NCBI GenBank assembly: GCA_024641925.1
Contig: JAHECB010000005.1
Location: 1 to 44,492, forward strand
Source of the DNA: Betaproteobacteria bacterium
GTDB taxonomy: Bacteria; Pseudomonadota; Gammaproteobacteria; Burkholderiales; Burkholderiaceae_C
DNA: 44,492 bases
Direction: 5' to 3'
Notes under the pieces: model-generated
Database searches by the model: none
The model's input: only the letters and a program-made list of their open reading frames with translations
Told to the model about the DNA's origin: nothing
In this document: positions 1 to 7,958 of the stretch, piece after piece
Numbering within the stretch: position 1 is the first letter of the stretch
How the letters are laid out: every line of letters begins with the position of its first letter
Made by a program: the position numbers and the translations under genes

Positions 1-48
1 GCAGAGGAAACCGCTGCACCGCACAAACCCACAGACCAGGCCGCGTAA
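1..48 (+). CDS. possible C-terminal tail of an upstream gene (partial)
   Basis: Frame 1 is open from the first base and stops with TAA at 46-48, giving a 15-residue tail rich in Ala, Glu, Pro and Thr. It could be the end of a gene that starts outside the window, 36 bases before iorA. The tail is too short to recognise, and a chance open frame is quite possible. Confidence 0.25.
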   Translation, partial: AEETAAPHKPTDQAA

Positions 49-84
49 AGTCTGGATGGTCTGAAACCGAAACTGAGACAAATC

Positions 85-544
85 ATGTTGTTGACCGTGA
101 ACGGCAAGACCCATGACCTGGACGTCGAACCCGAGATGCCCCTGCTTTGGGTGCTGCGCGACGAACTGGGCATCACCGGTCCCAAATACGGCTGTGGCAA
201 GGCCTTGTGCGGCGCCTGCACCGTGCACCTGAACGGCAGTGCTGTCCGCAGCTGTGTGCTGCCGGTGGGTGCCGTGCAGGCACGCCGTCACCACCATCGA
301 GGGACTGGGCAACCCCGAAGCGCTGCACGCCGTGCAGTCGGCCTGGATTGAGCACCAGGTGGCGCAATGCGGCTACTGCCAGTCGGGTCAGATCATGGAG
401 GCCGCGGCGTTTCTGGCAGCCACACCATCCCCCACCGACCTGCAGATCGATGCCGCGATGACCGCTAACCTGTGCCGCTGCGGCACCTACCCGCGCATCC
501 GCCAAGCTGTCAAAACCGCAGCCCTCAAGCTGCGCGGGGCCTGA
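85..544 (+). pseudogene. iorA: isoquinoline 1-oxidoreductase-type alpha subunit, 2Fe-2S protein (frameshifted)
   Basis: This is the small iron-sulfur subunit of a molybdenum hydroxylase of the xanthine dehydrogenase family, which passes electrons from the molybdenum subunit. The first frame (85-351) has the plant-ferredoxin-like cluster motif with Cys37, Cys42, Cys45 and Cys57. The second half, in another frame (read to 544), carries the second cluster motif (QCGYCQSGQ, then [11 protein letters not shown]). The frame changes near 281-286: PVGAVQA is followed in the +1-shifted frame by AVTTIEGLG. Compared with the usual spacing in the family, two missing bases fit better than one extra base. 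With the frame restored the protein would be about 152 residues, the normal size. iorB follows 3 bases after its stop. The shift may be a sequencing error, because iorB is broken in the same way. Confidence 0.85.
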
Positions 545-547
545 GTC

Positions 548-2805
548 ATGGCTCGCATCGCCACCATCGCCCGCCGCAGCTTTCTGATCGGAACGGCCGC
601 CGTTGCAGGCGGTGTGATCATCGGCACCATCGCCTACAGGCGCGATCCGAAAAACCCGCCGCTCGACGACCTGGCAGCCGGCCAGTCCACACTGAATCCC
701 TATGTGCGCATTGACAACAGCGGTGTCACGCTGATCACGCCACGGGCCGACCTGGGTCAAGGCGCGATCTCTGTTCAAGCGGCCTTGCTGGCGGAAGAAA
801 TGGACCTGGCCTGGGGCCAGTTCAAGACCGATCCGGGCCCGGCCAGCGCCGTGCACTACAACGGCAAGGTCGCCGCTGAAGGCTTTCCCATCGCAGCCAC
901 CAGCGACAGCTTCATGGCGCAGGCCGGCCGCACCATGGGCGACGTGGCCGCCAAGTTACTGGGCCTGCACCTGACCGGTGGCTCTTCCACGGTGCCCGAC
1001 GCCTTCGACAAGCTGCGTGTAGCCGGCGCCGTGGCGCGCCAGATGCTGCTGGCCGCCGCGTCGGCACAGACCGGTATGCCGGTGACCGAGCTGAAAACCC
1101 GCGACGGCAGCGTGCTGCTGCCTGACGGCAAGCTTATGAGTTATGTTTCATTGGCCGCGACGGCGGCCAGCGTCAGCGCACCAACCGACGTGGGCCTGAA
1201 ACCCTCGGCGATGTGGCGCTACCTGGGCAAGCCCCTGCAACGACTGGACATCGTGCCCAAGTCTACCGGCACCGCCCAGTACGGCATCGATCTGCGGCTG
1301 CCCGGCATGGTCTATGCCACGGTGCGCAGCAATCCGCGCCGGGGTGGTGGCATCTCGTCGTTTGACGCCCAGGCGGCGCTCCAGATGCGGGGCGTCATCA
1401 AGGTGGTGCCGTTGCCTGACGGGTTTGTGTCATCGCCAACAACACCTGGCGCGCTTTCCAGGCTGCCGACAGCGTCAAAGCCGCCTGGGGTGCGGCACCG
1501 TACCCGGCCACCACCGAAGCCCTGTTCGCCACCGTGGCCGCAGCCTTTGACGAGCCGCACCGGGACAGCCGCCTGCGCGACGAGGGCAGCGTCGACGTCG
1601 AACTCGCTGCTGCGGGCAGCGCCGTGGTGCAGGCCGAATACCGTGTGCCCTACCTGGCACATGCGCCGCTGGAGCCCGTGAATGCGGTGGTGATGCTGAA
1701 AGACGGCCGGCTGGACATCTGGGTGGGCACACAGATTCCGCGTTTTGTGGTGGCGGGCGCCGCAGCACTCACGGGGCTGGACGAAAAAGACATCCATCTC
1801 CACGCGCAGATCAGTGGCGGCAGTTTTGGCCGTCGCCTGGAAGACGATTTCATCCGGCAGGCCGTGCTACTGGCCATGGCCCACCGCGGTCTACCGATCA
1901 AGATGACCTGGTCGCGGGAAGAAGACATGACCCACGACTTTCCACGGCCCCTGGGCATGGCCCGCCTGCGCGGCAGCGTCAAGGACGGGCAGGTGCACAC
2001 TTTTGACCTGTCGGTGGCCTGCCCTTCGGTGACGGCATCACAGCTGGGCCGCCTGGGCCAACCGGCGACAGGGCCCGACATGGCCATCGTGGCCGGCGCC
2101 TGGGACCAGCCGCTGGCCATTGCCCACTACCGCGTGACGGGCTACCGCGCACCGCCATCGGTGCCGGTGAGTTCATGGCGCAGCGTGGGCGCGTCGGGCA
2201 ATGGCTTTTTCCATGAATGTGCGCTGGACGAACTGATACAGGCCGCTGCCGCCGACCCCTTGGCCGAACGCCTGCGCCTGTGCAACCACGCGCCCTCAAA
2301 ACGCGTGCTGCAGGCCGTGGGCGACATGGCCGGCTGGCGCCAGCCGTTGGCCACGTCGGCTGATGGCCGGCGCGGTCGCGGCCTGGCCTTCACGCTGTCG
2401 TTTGGTGTACCGGTGGCCGAAGTGGTGGAGGTCACCGCGACGACCCAGGGCATACGCATCGACCAGGTTTTTGTAGCTTGCGAAGTGGGCACGGTGCTGG
2501 ACCCCATCAACCTGGAGGCGCAAGTGCAAGGCGGTGTGGTCTGGGGCCTGGGACACGCCATCAACGGCGAGATCACCTACGCCGACGGCATGCCGCAGCA
2601 GAATAATTTTCACCAGTTCCAGGGCCTGCGCCTGCACCAGACACCGCGCATCGTGGTGCAGGCCCTGCAGACCACCGACACCATCCGTGGCATCGGCGAG
2701 CCGGCGGTGCCACCGGCGGCACCGGCGCTGGCCAACGCGATCTTTGCCGCCACGGGGCAGCGTATTCGGGAGTTGCCCCTGATTAAGCATGTGGCGTTTG
2801 TCTGA
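548..2805 (+). pseudogene. iorB: isoquinoline 1-oxidoreductase-type beta subunit, molybdopterin-binding (frameshifted)
   Basis: This is the large catalytic subunit that would bind the molybdenum cofactor and hydroxylate N-heterocycles or aldehydes. The protein starts with a twin-arginine-type signal (ARRSFLIG followed by a hydrophobic stretch), so the complex is probably exported folded to the periplasm. The N-terminal part (548 to about 1423) ends in the context VVPLPDG. The downstream part, in another frame, continues with CVIANNTWRAF and runs to 2805 with the family's SGGSFGRR and GIGEPAVPP motifs. One missing G in the run at 1421-1423 explains the shift: four Gs would read D-G-V-C-V-I. 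The restored length is about 752 residues, normal for the family. No cytochrome subunit follows, so the electron acceptor is unknown. The true substrate cannot be told from sequence. Confidence 0.85.
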
Positions 2806-2822
2806 AGCACACCCCTGAAACG

Positions 2823-2848
2823 AAACAAGGACCCGGAGGTCCTTGTTT
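2823..2848. terminator. bidirectional terminator between iorB and tRNA-His
   Basis: A perfect 11-bp stem (AAACAAGGACC / GGTCCTTGTTT) closes a 4-base CGGA loop. It lies 17 bases after the iorB stop and 14 bases beyond the 3' end of tRNA-His on the other strand. T-rich sequence flanks it on both strands, so it can end both convergent transcripts. Confidence 0.85.
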
Positions 2849-2862
2849 GGTCGTGCATTTTT

Positions 2863-2939
2863 TGGGGTGGCTGATGGGGCTCGAACCCACGACAACCAGA
2901 ATCACAATCTGGGACTCTACCAACTGAGCTACAGCCACC
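2863..2939 (-). tRNA. tRNA-His (GTG)
   Basis: Read on the minus strand this folds as a standard tRNA. The acceptor stem GTGGCTG pairs with CAGCCAC, and there is an extra 5' G opposite C73, the hallmark of tRNA-His. The anticodon loop TTGTGAT gives anticodon GTG. The T loop is TTCGAGC and the 3' CCA is encoded. Confidence 0.97.
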
Positions 2940-2952
2940 ACGGAAGAAAGAG

Positions 2953-2958
2953 AGTATA
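2953..2958 (-). promoter_or_regulatory. -10 element for tRNA-His
   Basis: TATACT on the minus strand ends 13 bases before the tRNA 5' end, a good position for a -10 box. No convincing -35 hexamer is seen 16-18 bases upstream. Confidence 0.45.
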
Positions 2959-2996
2959 GCGCGCCAAGCGCGGGCAGGCCGCTTTGTGCGGATGGC

Positions 2997-3014
2997 CCGC
3001 TCCGCACAGAGCGG
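2997..3014 (-). other. stem-loop downstream of ppiD
   Basis: CCGCTC and GAGCGG flank a 6-base loop, 27 bases after the ppiD stop on the minus strand. There is no U tract, so it is at best a weak terminator or an mRNA 3'-end structure. Confidence 0.3.
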
Positions 3015-3040
3015 CTGAGTGGTCTCGGCGGCGCCGTCGC

Positions 3041-4954
3041 TCAGAATCCCGATGCAGGCGTTGTCGACGCGGCCTGCGCTTCGGGCAGCACGCGTGCCTT
3101 GTAGCGCTTTTTCAGCGCCGTCATGAATGCGTCTGACTCCGCCGCAGCCCAGGCCTGGGCGTACTGCTGGCTGATCGTTTCTTCACTGCCCGGCGGCTTT
3201 TCACGCGGCAACACTTTCAGCACCCGCAGCACCACGTAGCCGGCACCCGGCAGTTCAACGCCAGTGTTCACCGGCAGTTTGCCAGCATCGGCGCGCAAGG
3301 CGGCCTCGAGCACCGGGCGCGGTACACCCTGCGGGTTGGACCGGGAAATGATGGCGTTGTCCGACAACTTGTTGTCACCGCTGCCGCTGCCCAAGGCGGC
3401 CAGCGCCGCCTGCCCTTCTTTCTTGGCCAACGCCAGCGCCTGTTCGGTCACCAGGCGCTCCACCACCGCCGCTTTCACCTCGTCCAGTGTCTGCACCCGT
3501 GCCGGGGTGTGCTTCAGCACATGGGCCGACACCAGCTGGTTGGGTCCCACTTCCACCGCGTCGGTGTTGCGCTTGTTTTCCAGCGCGTCCTTGGCAAAGA
3601 CGGCCTCCAGCAACTTGGCCGACGCCAAGGGGCCGGTTGCACCTGCTGCCGGCGTCCGCTGCACCGTCGCGGTCTGTTTTTTCAGCTTGAACTTGTCGAT
3701 GGCCGGCTGCAGGCTGTCGGACTGTTCGTAAACCGTGTTGGTGAACAGCTCGGCCTGGGCCGGCCACAGTTTTTGCGCTGCGGTGCGGCGCAGTTCGGCG
3801 GTGATCTCGGCCTTGACATCGGCAAAAGGTTTCACCTCGCCGCCTTTGGTACCCACCAGTTGAATGATGTGGTACCCGTAGTCGGTTTCCACCGGACCTG
3901 TGATGTCGCCCGTCTTCATGCCAAACGCGGCATCTTCAAACGGCTTGACCATGGCGCCGCGGCCAAAGAAGCCCAGATCGCCGCCCTGCACGGCACTGCC
4001 CGTGTCCTGCGAATTTTTCTTCGCCAGCTCGGCAAAGCCGGCCGGGTTGCTGCGAGCCTGGGCCAGCAGCGTCTCAGCTTTGGCCTTGGCCGCTGCGCGC
4101 TCGGAAGCTGCCAGGCTCTTGTCGGCGTTGATCAGGATGTGGCGTGCCTGGCGCTCTTCAGGCGCCGTGAAGCGAGCGGCGTTGGCATCGTAGAACTTGC
4201 GCAGCTCGTCTTCTGTGGGCACAGATGCTGCGCCCACTGTGTCAAAGTCCAGCTGCACATATTCGATCTCGGCCATCTCGGGCGCCTTGAAATCGTCGGT
4301 GTGTGCCTTGTAGAAGGCTTCGATCTCGGCGTCTGTAGGCTTGACCTTGTCGCGGTAGGCTGGCGCTTCAAAACGCTTGAACTGCACTTCGCGACGCTGC
4401 AGCAAGGGGTCCACCGTGGCGTCCACGATGCTGGCGGGCGCCAGCACGGCACGGCTGGCGCCCGCCAGCACCTGCTGCGTAGCCACTTCCTGGCGCAGGC
4501 GCTGTGCAAACATCTCCGAGCTCATGCCCTGCATCGCCAGGATCTCGCGGTTCACACTGCCGTCGGGGTTGCGCAACTGTGCAAACTGCGGATCGGTGGC
4601 AAACAGCCGCTGCAGACGCGCGTCGCTGGGGCTCAGGTGCATGTCGCTGGCAGCGACCAGCAGCAAACGTTCACGCACCAGGTTGTCCAGCGTGGCCAGG
4701 CGCAAGGCCGGTGTGTCCAGCTTGGCAATGTCGGCGCCCGACATCTGCTGTCGGGCGTTTTGCAGCACCCTCTGGTGAGCGTTGTCCCATTCGGCACGGG
4801 TGATCTTGTAGCCGCCGACTTCGGCTACGGTGGTGGACGCGCCTGTATTGGAGCGGCTGTAACCTTCAATACCGAAAAACACAAACGACGGAATGATGAG
4901 CAACAGCATGAAGCCCAGAACCACTCGGGTGTTGTTGCGGATGAATTCGAACAT
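3041..4954 (-). CDS. ppiD: periplasmic chaperone / peptidyl-prolyl isomerase PpiD
   Basis: PpiD is an inner-membrane-anchored periplasmic foldase that helps newly exported outer-membrane proteins. The 637-residue protein starts with a short cytoplasmic segment and one membrane anchor (about residues 12-28, [17 protein letters not shown]). A SurA-like chaperone region follows, then a parvulin (PpiC) domain at roughly 265-365, recognisable by RHILI and the [10 protein letters not shown] motif, then a second chaperone-like C-terminal part. The length matches the family (about 620-640). It lies downstream of hupB and tRNA-Val on the same strand, a common order in Burkholderiales, but a strong terminator separates them, so it should have its own promoter in the 128 bases upstream. 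Confidence 0.95.
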   Translation of the reverse strand: MFEFIRNNTRVVLGFMLLLIIPSFVFFGIEGYSRSNTGASTTVAEVGGYKITRAEWDNAHQRVLQNARQQMSGADIAKLDTPALRLATLDNLVRERLLLVAASDMHLSPSDARLQRLFATDPQFAQLRNPDGSVNREILAMQGMSSEMFAQRLRQEVATQQVLAGASRAVLAPASIVDATVDPLLQRREVQFKRFEAPAYRDKVKPTDAEIEAFYKAHTDDFKAPEMAEIEYVQLDFDTVGAASVPTEDELRKFYDANAARFTAPEERQARHILINADKSLAASERAAAKAKAETLLAQARSNPAGFAELAKKNSQDTGSAVQGGDLGFFGRGAMVKPFEDAAFGMKTGDITGPVETDYGYHIIQLVGTKGGEVKPFADVKAEITAELRRTAAQKLWPAQAELFTNTVYEQSDSLQPAIDKFKLKKQTATVQRTPAAGATGPLASAKLLEAVFAKDALENKRNTDAVEVGPNQLVSAHVLKHTPARVQTLDEVKAAVVERLVTEQALALAKKEGQAALAALGSGSGDNKLSDNAIISRSNPQGVPRPVLEAALRADAGKLPVNTGVELPGAGYVVLRVLKVLPREKPPGSEETISQQYAQAWAAAESDAFMTALKKRYKARVLPEAQAASTTPASGF

Positions 4955-5081
4955 CGGGAAGCCTCTGGTGAGGTGGTTTCAAGTCAACGGGGCCGCAAGG
5001 GCCAGAAGCGCGCGTCGGCGGACATTTGCAGGCCTGTTCCGCGCTGTTCCACGGATTGTTCGCAAGCCCTCTCGCGGCCAC

Positions 5082-5105
5082 AAAAAAGGCGAACCGCAGT
5101 TCGCC
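5082..5105 (-). terminator. rho-independent terminator after hupB - tRNA-Val
   Basis: On the minus strand GGCGAAC, a 4-base TGCG loop and GTTCGCC are followed directly by six Ts. It lies about 80 bases beyond the tRNA-Val 3' end and insulates ppiD from the hupB transcript. Confidence 0.9.
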
Positions 5106-5182
5106 CATGGGACAGACCCGCAAACGCAGTTGACAGACCCCATGCCAGGCGGTGGTCCGCGTCGGAGCGATTCTATCGAAGT

Positions 5183-5258
5183 TGGTGGGTGCTGACGGGT
5201 TCGAACCGCCGACCTACGCCTTGTAAGGGCGCCGCTCTACCAGCTGAGCTAAGCACCC
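5183..5258 (-). tRNA. tRNA-Val (TAC)
   Basis: The minus strand gives a complete cloverleaf. Acceptor GGGTGCT pairs with AGCACCC, the D stem is GCTC/GAGC, the anticodon loop CTTACAA gives anticodon TAC, the T loop is TTCGAAC, and CCA is encoded. It starts 15 bases after the hupB stop, so the two are probably co-transcribed and processed. Confidence 0.97.
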
Positions 5259-5273
5259 GCCGTAAACGCAATG

Positions 5274-5543
5274 CTACAGCGCATCTCGCAGGCCTTTGCC
5301 CGGGCGGAATTTCGGCACCTTGGCGGCCTTGATCTTGATGGCTGCACCCGTACGCGGGTTGCGCCCGGTCCGGGCCGCCCGCTTCGGCGCGGTGAAGGTT
5401 CCAAACCCGGTGATGGTGACCGTACCCCCCTTTTTCAGGGTGACCTTGACCGCGCCAATCAGCGCTTCCAGTGAACGCGACGCTGCCGCCTTCGAAATAT
5501 CGGCCTGCCTGGCAATGTGCTCGATCAGCTCGCTCTTGTTCAC
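5274..5543 (-). CDS. hupB: HU-family nucleoid protein
   Basis: HU is a small histone-like protein that binds and bends DNA non-specifically as a dimer. At 89 residues it has the family length. It shows the N-terminal helices ([11 protein letters not shown]) and the GFGTF turn leading to the DNA-binding arm with the conserved RTGRNPRTG. The start is GTG, preceded by a good ribosome site (GGAAGGGGA) about 8 bases upstream. The short C-terminal end (PGKGLRDAL) is typical of betaproteobacterial HU. tRNA-Val and a terminator follow. Confidence 0.97.
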   Translation of the reverse strand: MNKSELIEHIARQADISKAAASRSLEALIGAVKVTLKKGGTVTITGFGTFTAPKRAARTGRNPRTGAAIKIKAAKVPKFRPGKGLRDAL

Positions 5544-5650
5544 GTCGTGTTCCCCTTCCTGGGCAATTGATGATGGCGGGTCGTGCCGCGCTGCCGTTGC
5601 GGTTTTGGGCAGTCGAGGGCAAAGGTTGGATCAGATGTCGGGCGCAGTGC

Positions 5651-5679
5651 AATGAAGCATGCCGCTGCGGCGATGTCAA
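5651..5679 (-). promoter_or_regulatory. possible sigma70 promoter for hupB
   Basis: On the minus strand a perfect TTGACA (5674-5679) is followed after 17 bases by TTCATT (5651-5656), a weak -10. It lies about 110 bases upstream of the hupB start. The -35 and the spacing are good, the -10 is poor. Confidence 0.4.
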
Positions 5680-5775
5680 TGTTCAGAGAGTAAGCAATTC
5701 TAAAACCTGCGCCACCCACCTCGTTCGAAGTTTTCCGGCCTAGGCGACAGTGCTTGCCCGCTTGACATGTGCGTT

Positions 5776-6681
5776 TCATCGACTTACGGGCTTCGCCGGC
5801 GCCCTGACTGCCAACGCCACCCCGCCAGCAGTCAGCACAAGTCCCACACAGACGGCAACCGTCAGCGCCTCGTCAAACATCAGGGCGGCCAACACGGCCG
5901 TGCACGGCGGCACCAGGTACATCAAGCTGCTGACCGAGGTGGCAGCACCCCGCTGTATCAACAGGTACAGCAAGGAGCTGCCGCCCAAAGTGAGCACCAA
6001 TACCGACCACGCCATGGCCACAACCAGGTCGTGATGCCACACCAGTGCTTCGTTTTCCAGCAGCGCCAATGGCAAGGTCACGGCAAAGGCCGCCATCAAC
6101 TGCACGGCACTGGCGCTGCGCACGTCGCAGGCCCGGACCCAGCGCTTTTGATACAACGTGCCCGCGGTGATGCTGAGCAGGCCCACTCCCGCAGCCAGCA
6201 CGGTATGGGCCTGCGCTTCGCCCAAGCGGAGCTTGCTGCCCACCACCAGGGCCAGGCCCGCCAGGCCCAGCACCAGACCCAGCCACTGCCGGGCCGGCAC
6301 CGCTGGCGCTGCGGCACTGCCTTGCCGGCTTTGCGCGCTGACCCACAGCGCCGTCATCAAAGGCTGCAGACCCACGATCAGCGCAGCAAGCCCCGCGCCC
6401 AGCCCGCCCTTCACCGCCGCCCAGACGCCGCCCAGGTAACCCGCGTGCATCAAGGCACCCGTGATGCCCAGATGCAACCACTGTCCGCGGTCGCTGGGCC
6501 AGGCGGGCCGCGATAGGCCGATCCAGACACCAACTGCCACCAGAGACAAGGCAAAACGCAGGGCCAGAAAGCTGAACGGGGGCGCGTGGGGCATGCCCAG
6601 TCGCGCGACGACAAAACCTGTGCTCCAGATCAGCACAAAGACCCAGGGCATCGCGCGCAGGGCGCCGCCGGGCAGCTTCAT
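5776..6681 (-). CDS. EamA/DMT-family transporter
   Basis: This inner-membrane protein of the drug/metabolite transporter superfamily has about ten hydrophobic helices in two repeated EamA halves over 301 residues. The start is typical of the family (WVFVLIWSTGFVVARLG), and the first repeat has the usual FLALRFALSL. Substrates in this family range from amino acids to drugs and cannot be assigned here. Its ATG overlaps the pgsA stop by 4 bases (ATGA), so it is the last gene of the uvrC - lipoprotein - pgsA operon and probably translationally coupled to pgsA. Confidence 0.9.
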   Translation of the reverse strand: MKLPGGALRAMPWVFVLIWSTGFVVARLGMPHAPPFSFLALRFALSLVAVGVWIGLSRPAWPSDRGQWLHLGITGALMHAGYLGGVWAAVKGGLGAGLAALIVGLQPLMTALWVSAQSRQGSAAAPAVPARQWLGLVLGLAGLALVVGSKLRLGEAQAHTVLAAGVGLLSITAGTLYQKRWVRACDVRSASAVQLMAAFAVTLPLALLENEALVWHHDLVVAMAWSVLVLTLGGSSLLYLLIQRGAATSVSSLMYLVPPCTAVLAALMFDEALTVAVCVGLVLTAGGVALAVRAPAKPVSR

Positions 6682-7244
6682 CGCGCCTTGGCGCGGATTT
6701 CAGGGATGGCTCGACGCAGGTAATAGACCATCGACCAGACCGTCAGCACGGCGGCAATGATCATCAGCCACTGACCCCAGACACGGGTATGGATCAGGCC
6801 CAGCAGCCGCCCGTCATAGAGCAGGAAAGGAATGGCCACCATCTGGGCCACGGTCTTCAATTTGCCCAGCATGTGCACCGCCACGCTGCGCGCTGCGCCG
6901 ATCTGTGCCATCCATTCACGCAAAGCGGAAATGGCGATCTCCCGGCCGATGATGATCAGTGCCACCAGCACGTCCACCCGGCCCTGGCTCAACAGCACCA
7001 GCAAGCAGGCCGAGATCAGCAATTTGTCGGCCACCGGGTCCAGGAAGGCACCAAAAGCCGAGGTCTGGTTGAGCTTGCGCGCCAGATAGCCGTCCAGCCA
7101 ATCGGTGGCGGCAAACAGCACAAACAGCCAAGTGGCCACCAGATTCTTGGTGGCCATGTCCCAGCCGAGGTAATACAGGCCGACGAGCGACGGGATCGCG
7201 GCAATGCGCGCCCAGGTCAGCAGCGTTGGAATGGTCAGGAACAT
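6678..7244 (-). CDS. pgsA: CDP-diacylglycerol--glycerol-3-phosphate 3-phosphatidyltransferase
   Basis: PgsA makes phosphatidylglycerophosphate, the first committed step to phosphatidylglycerol and cardiolipin, at the inner membrane. The CDP-alcohol phosphotransferase signature is complete (DWLDGYLAR, then GAFLDPVADK), with all the aspartates present. The 188-residue protein has several membrane helices and the usual MFLTIPTLLTWARI start. I chose ATG at 7244. An in-frame TTG 12 bases upstream is possible but has no better ribosome site. It sits in the common Burkholderiales run uvrC - (lipoprotein) - pgsA. Confidence 0.95.
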   Translation of the reverse strand: MFLTIPTLLTWARIAAIPSLVGLYYLGWDMATKNLVATWLFVLFAATDWLDGYLARKLNQTSAFGAFLDPVADKLLISACLLVLLSQGRVDVLVALIIIGREIAISALREWMAQIGAARSVAVHMLGKLKTVAQMVAIPFLLYDGRLLGLIHTRVWGQWLMIIAAVLTVWSMVYYLRRAIPEIRAKAR

Positions 7245-7277
7245 CGAGGCAGGCAACGGGACATGGAGCGCATGGGT

Positions 7278-7292
7278 CCGGACAGTGTCCGG
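7278..7292. promoter_or_regulatory. 15-bp palindrome between lipoprotein gene and pgsA
   Basis: CCGGACA and TGTCCGG flank a single central G in the 84-base gap between the lipoprotein gene and pgsA. A one-base centre is too tight for an RNA hairpin loop without opening the stem, so a protein-binding dyad is as likely as an mRNA structure. The function is unknown. Confidence 0.3.
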
Positions 7293-7328
7293 GATTGTGC
7301 CTTGCGCAGCCGCACCCCCGGCTCAGCC

Positions 7329-7958
7329 TCAGCGATCCAGCGTCATGGGTTTGAACTTTTCGTCGTGTTCAAACAGGAAGGTCTCGATGAACTCCCAGGG
7401 TCCGGGCACACGGCTCATGTCACCAAACGGCGCTGCACGGTGAACGGCGTCTATCGCCATCTGGGTCGTGTGCCTGGCCTCGCGGGGCTCACGCAGCACC
7501 AGGATGTTTCGGATGCTGCCGTCGCGATTGAGCATTATCTTGAGCACCGGCACACCCAGCAGGGGTTGCCTGGGCACGCTCATGTAAGTGGTGTCGGGGT
7601 GCGCTGCCACCATGCGCTGGGCGGCCTGCAGGCGAACCTCGACCATGTCGCGCGAGGGCCGGGGCGGCGGCAGCCGGATGTAGCGGACACCGCCTGGCGC
7701 CGGCGCCGCATCGGGCGGCAACGGTGCGGGCACCACGGGTGCCGGGGGTGGCGGCGGCAGGAAAGCCGGTGGCGGCGGGGGTGGAGACGGCACCCGAGGC
7801 GCCGGCAGGGGGGGCGACGGTGCAGAAGCGGGCTTGTTCACGCAGCCCGACAGCACCGCCAGCGTCAGCACCAGTGTGGATGCCGCCCACAGCGACAGGC
7901 AGTTCGCCAAACGTGGTCTTGCTGCGGGATGATCTTTGTTGCTCTCAATGCAGTGCAC
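7329..7958 (-). CDS. proline-rich lipoprotein with TonB-like C-terminal domain
   Basis: I recognise no named family. With a GTG start at 7958 (strong ribosome site GAGGAAA about 7 bases upstream) the protein is 209 residues and overlaps the uvrC end by 14 bases. It has a hydrophobic signal ending in the lipobox LSGC, with Cys39 as the likely lipidated residue. A proline-rich linker follows (about 43-88), containing runs of six and five prolines. The C-terminal domain (about 120-209, [13 protein letters not shown] and later [12 protein letters not shown]) resembles a TonB C-terminal/energy-transducer fold. An N-terminal extension inside uvrC is open but unlikely to be used. It may span the periplasm from a membrane anchor, but its partner is unknown. 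The polyproline runs should make its translation depend on EF-P. Confidence 0.8.
   Translation of the reverse strand: MHCIESNKDHPAARPRLANCLSLWAASTLVLTLAVLSGCVNKPASAPSPPLPAPRVPSPPPPPPAFLPPPPPAPVVPAPLPPDAAPAPGGVRYIRLPPPRPSRDMVEVRLQAAQRMVAAHPDTTYMSVPRQPLLGVPVLKIMLNRDGSIRNILVLREPREARHTTQMAIDAVHRAAPFGDMSRVPGPWEFIETFLFEHDEKFKPMTLDR

Noticed and set aside
3509-5332. 607-codon open frame on the plus strand
   Set aside because: It is antisense to ppiD, crosses a terminator and tRNA-Val, and its translation is a Gly/Arg/His-rich shadow without domain features. ppiD on the other strand is a clear full-length match.
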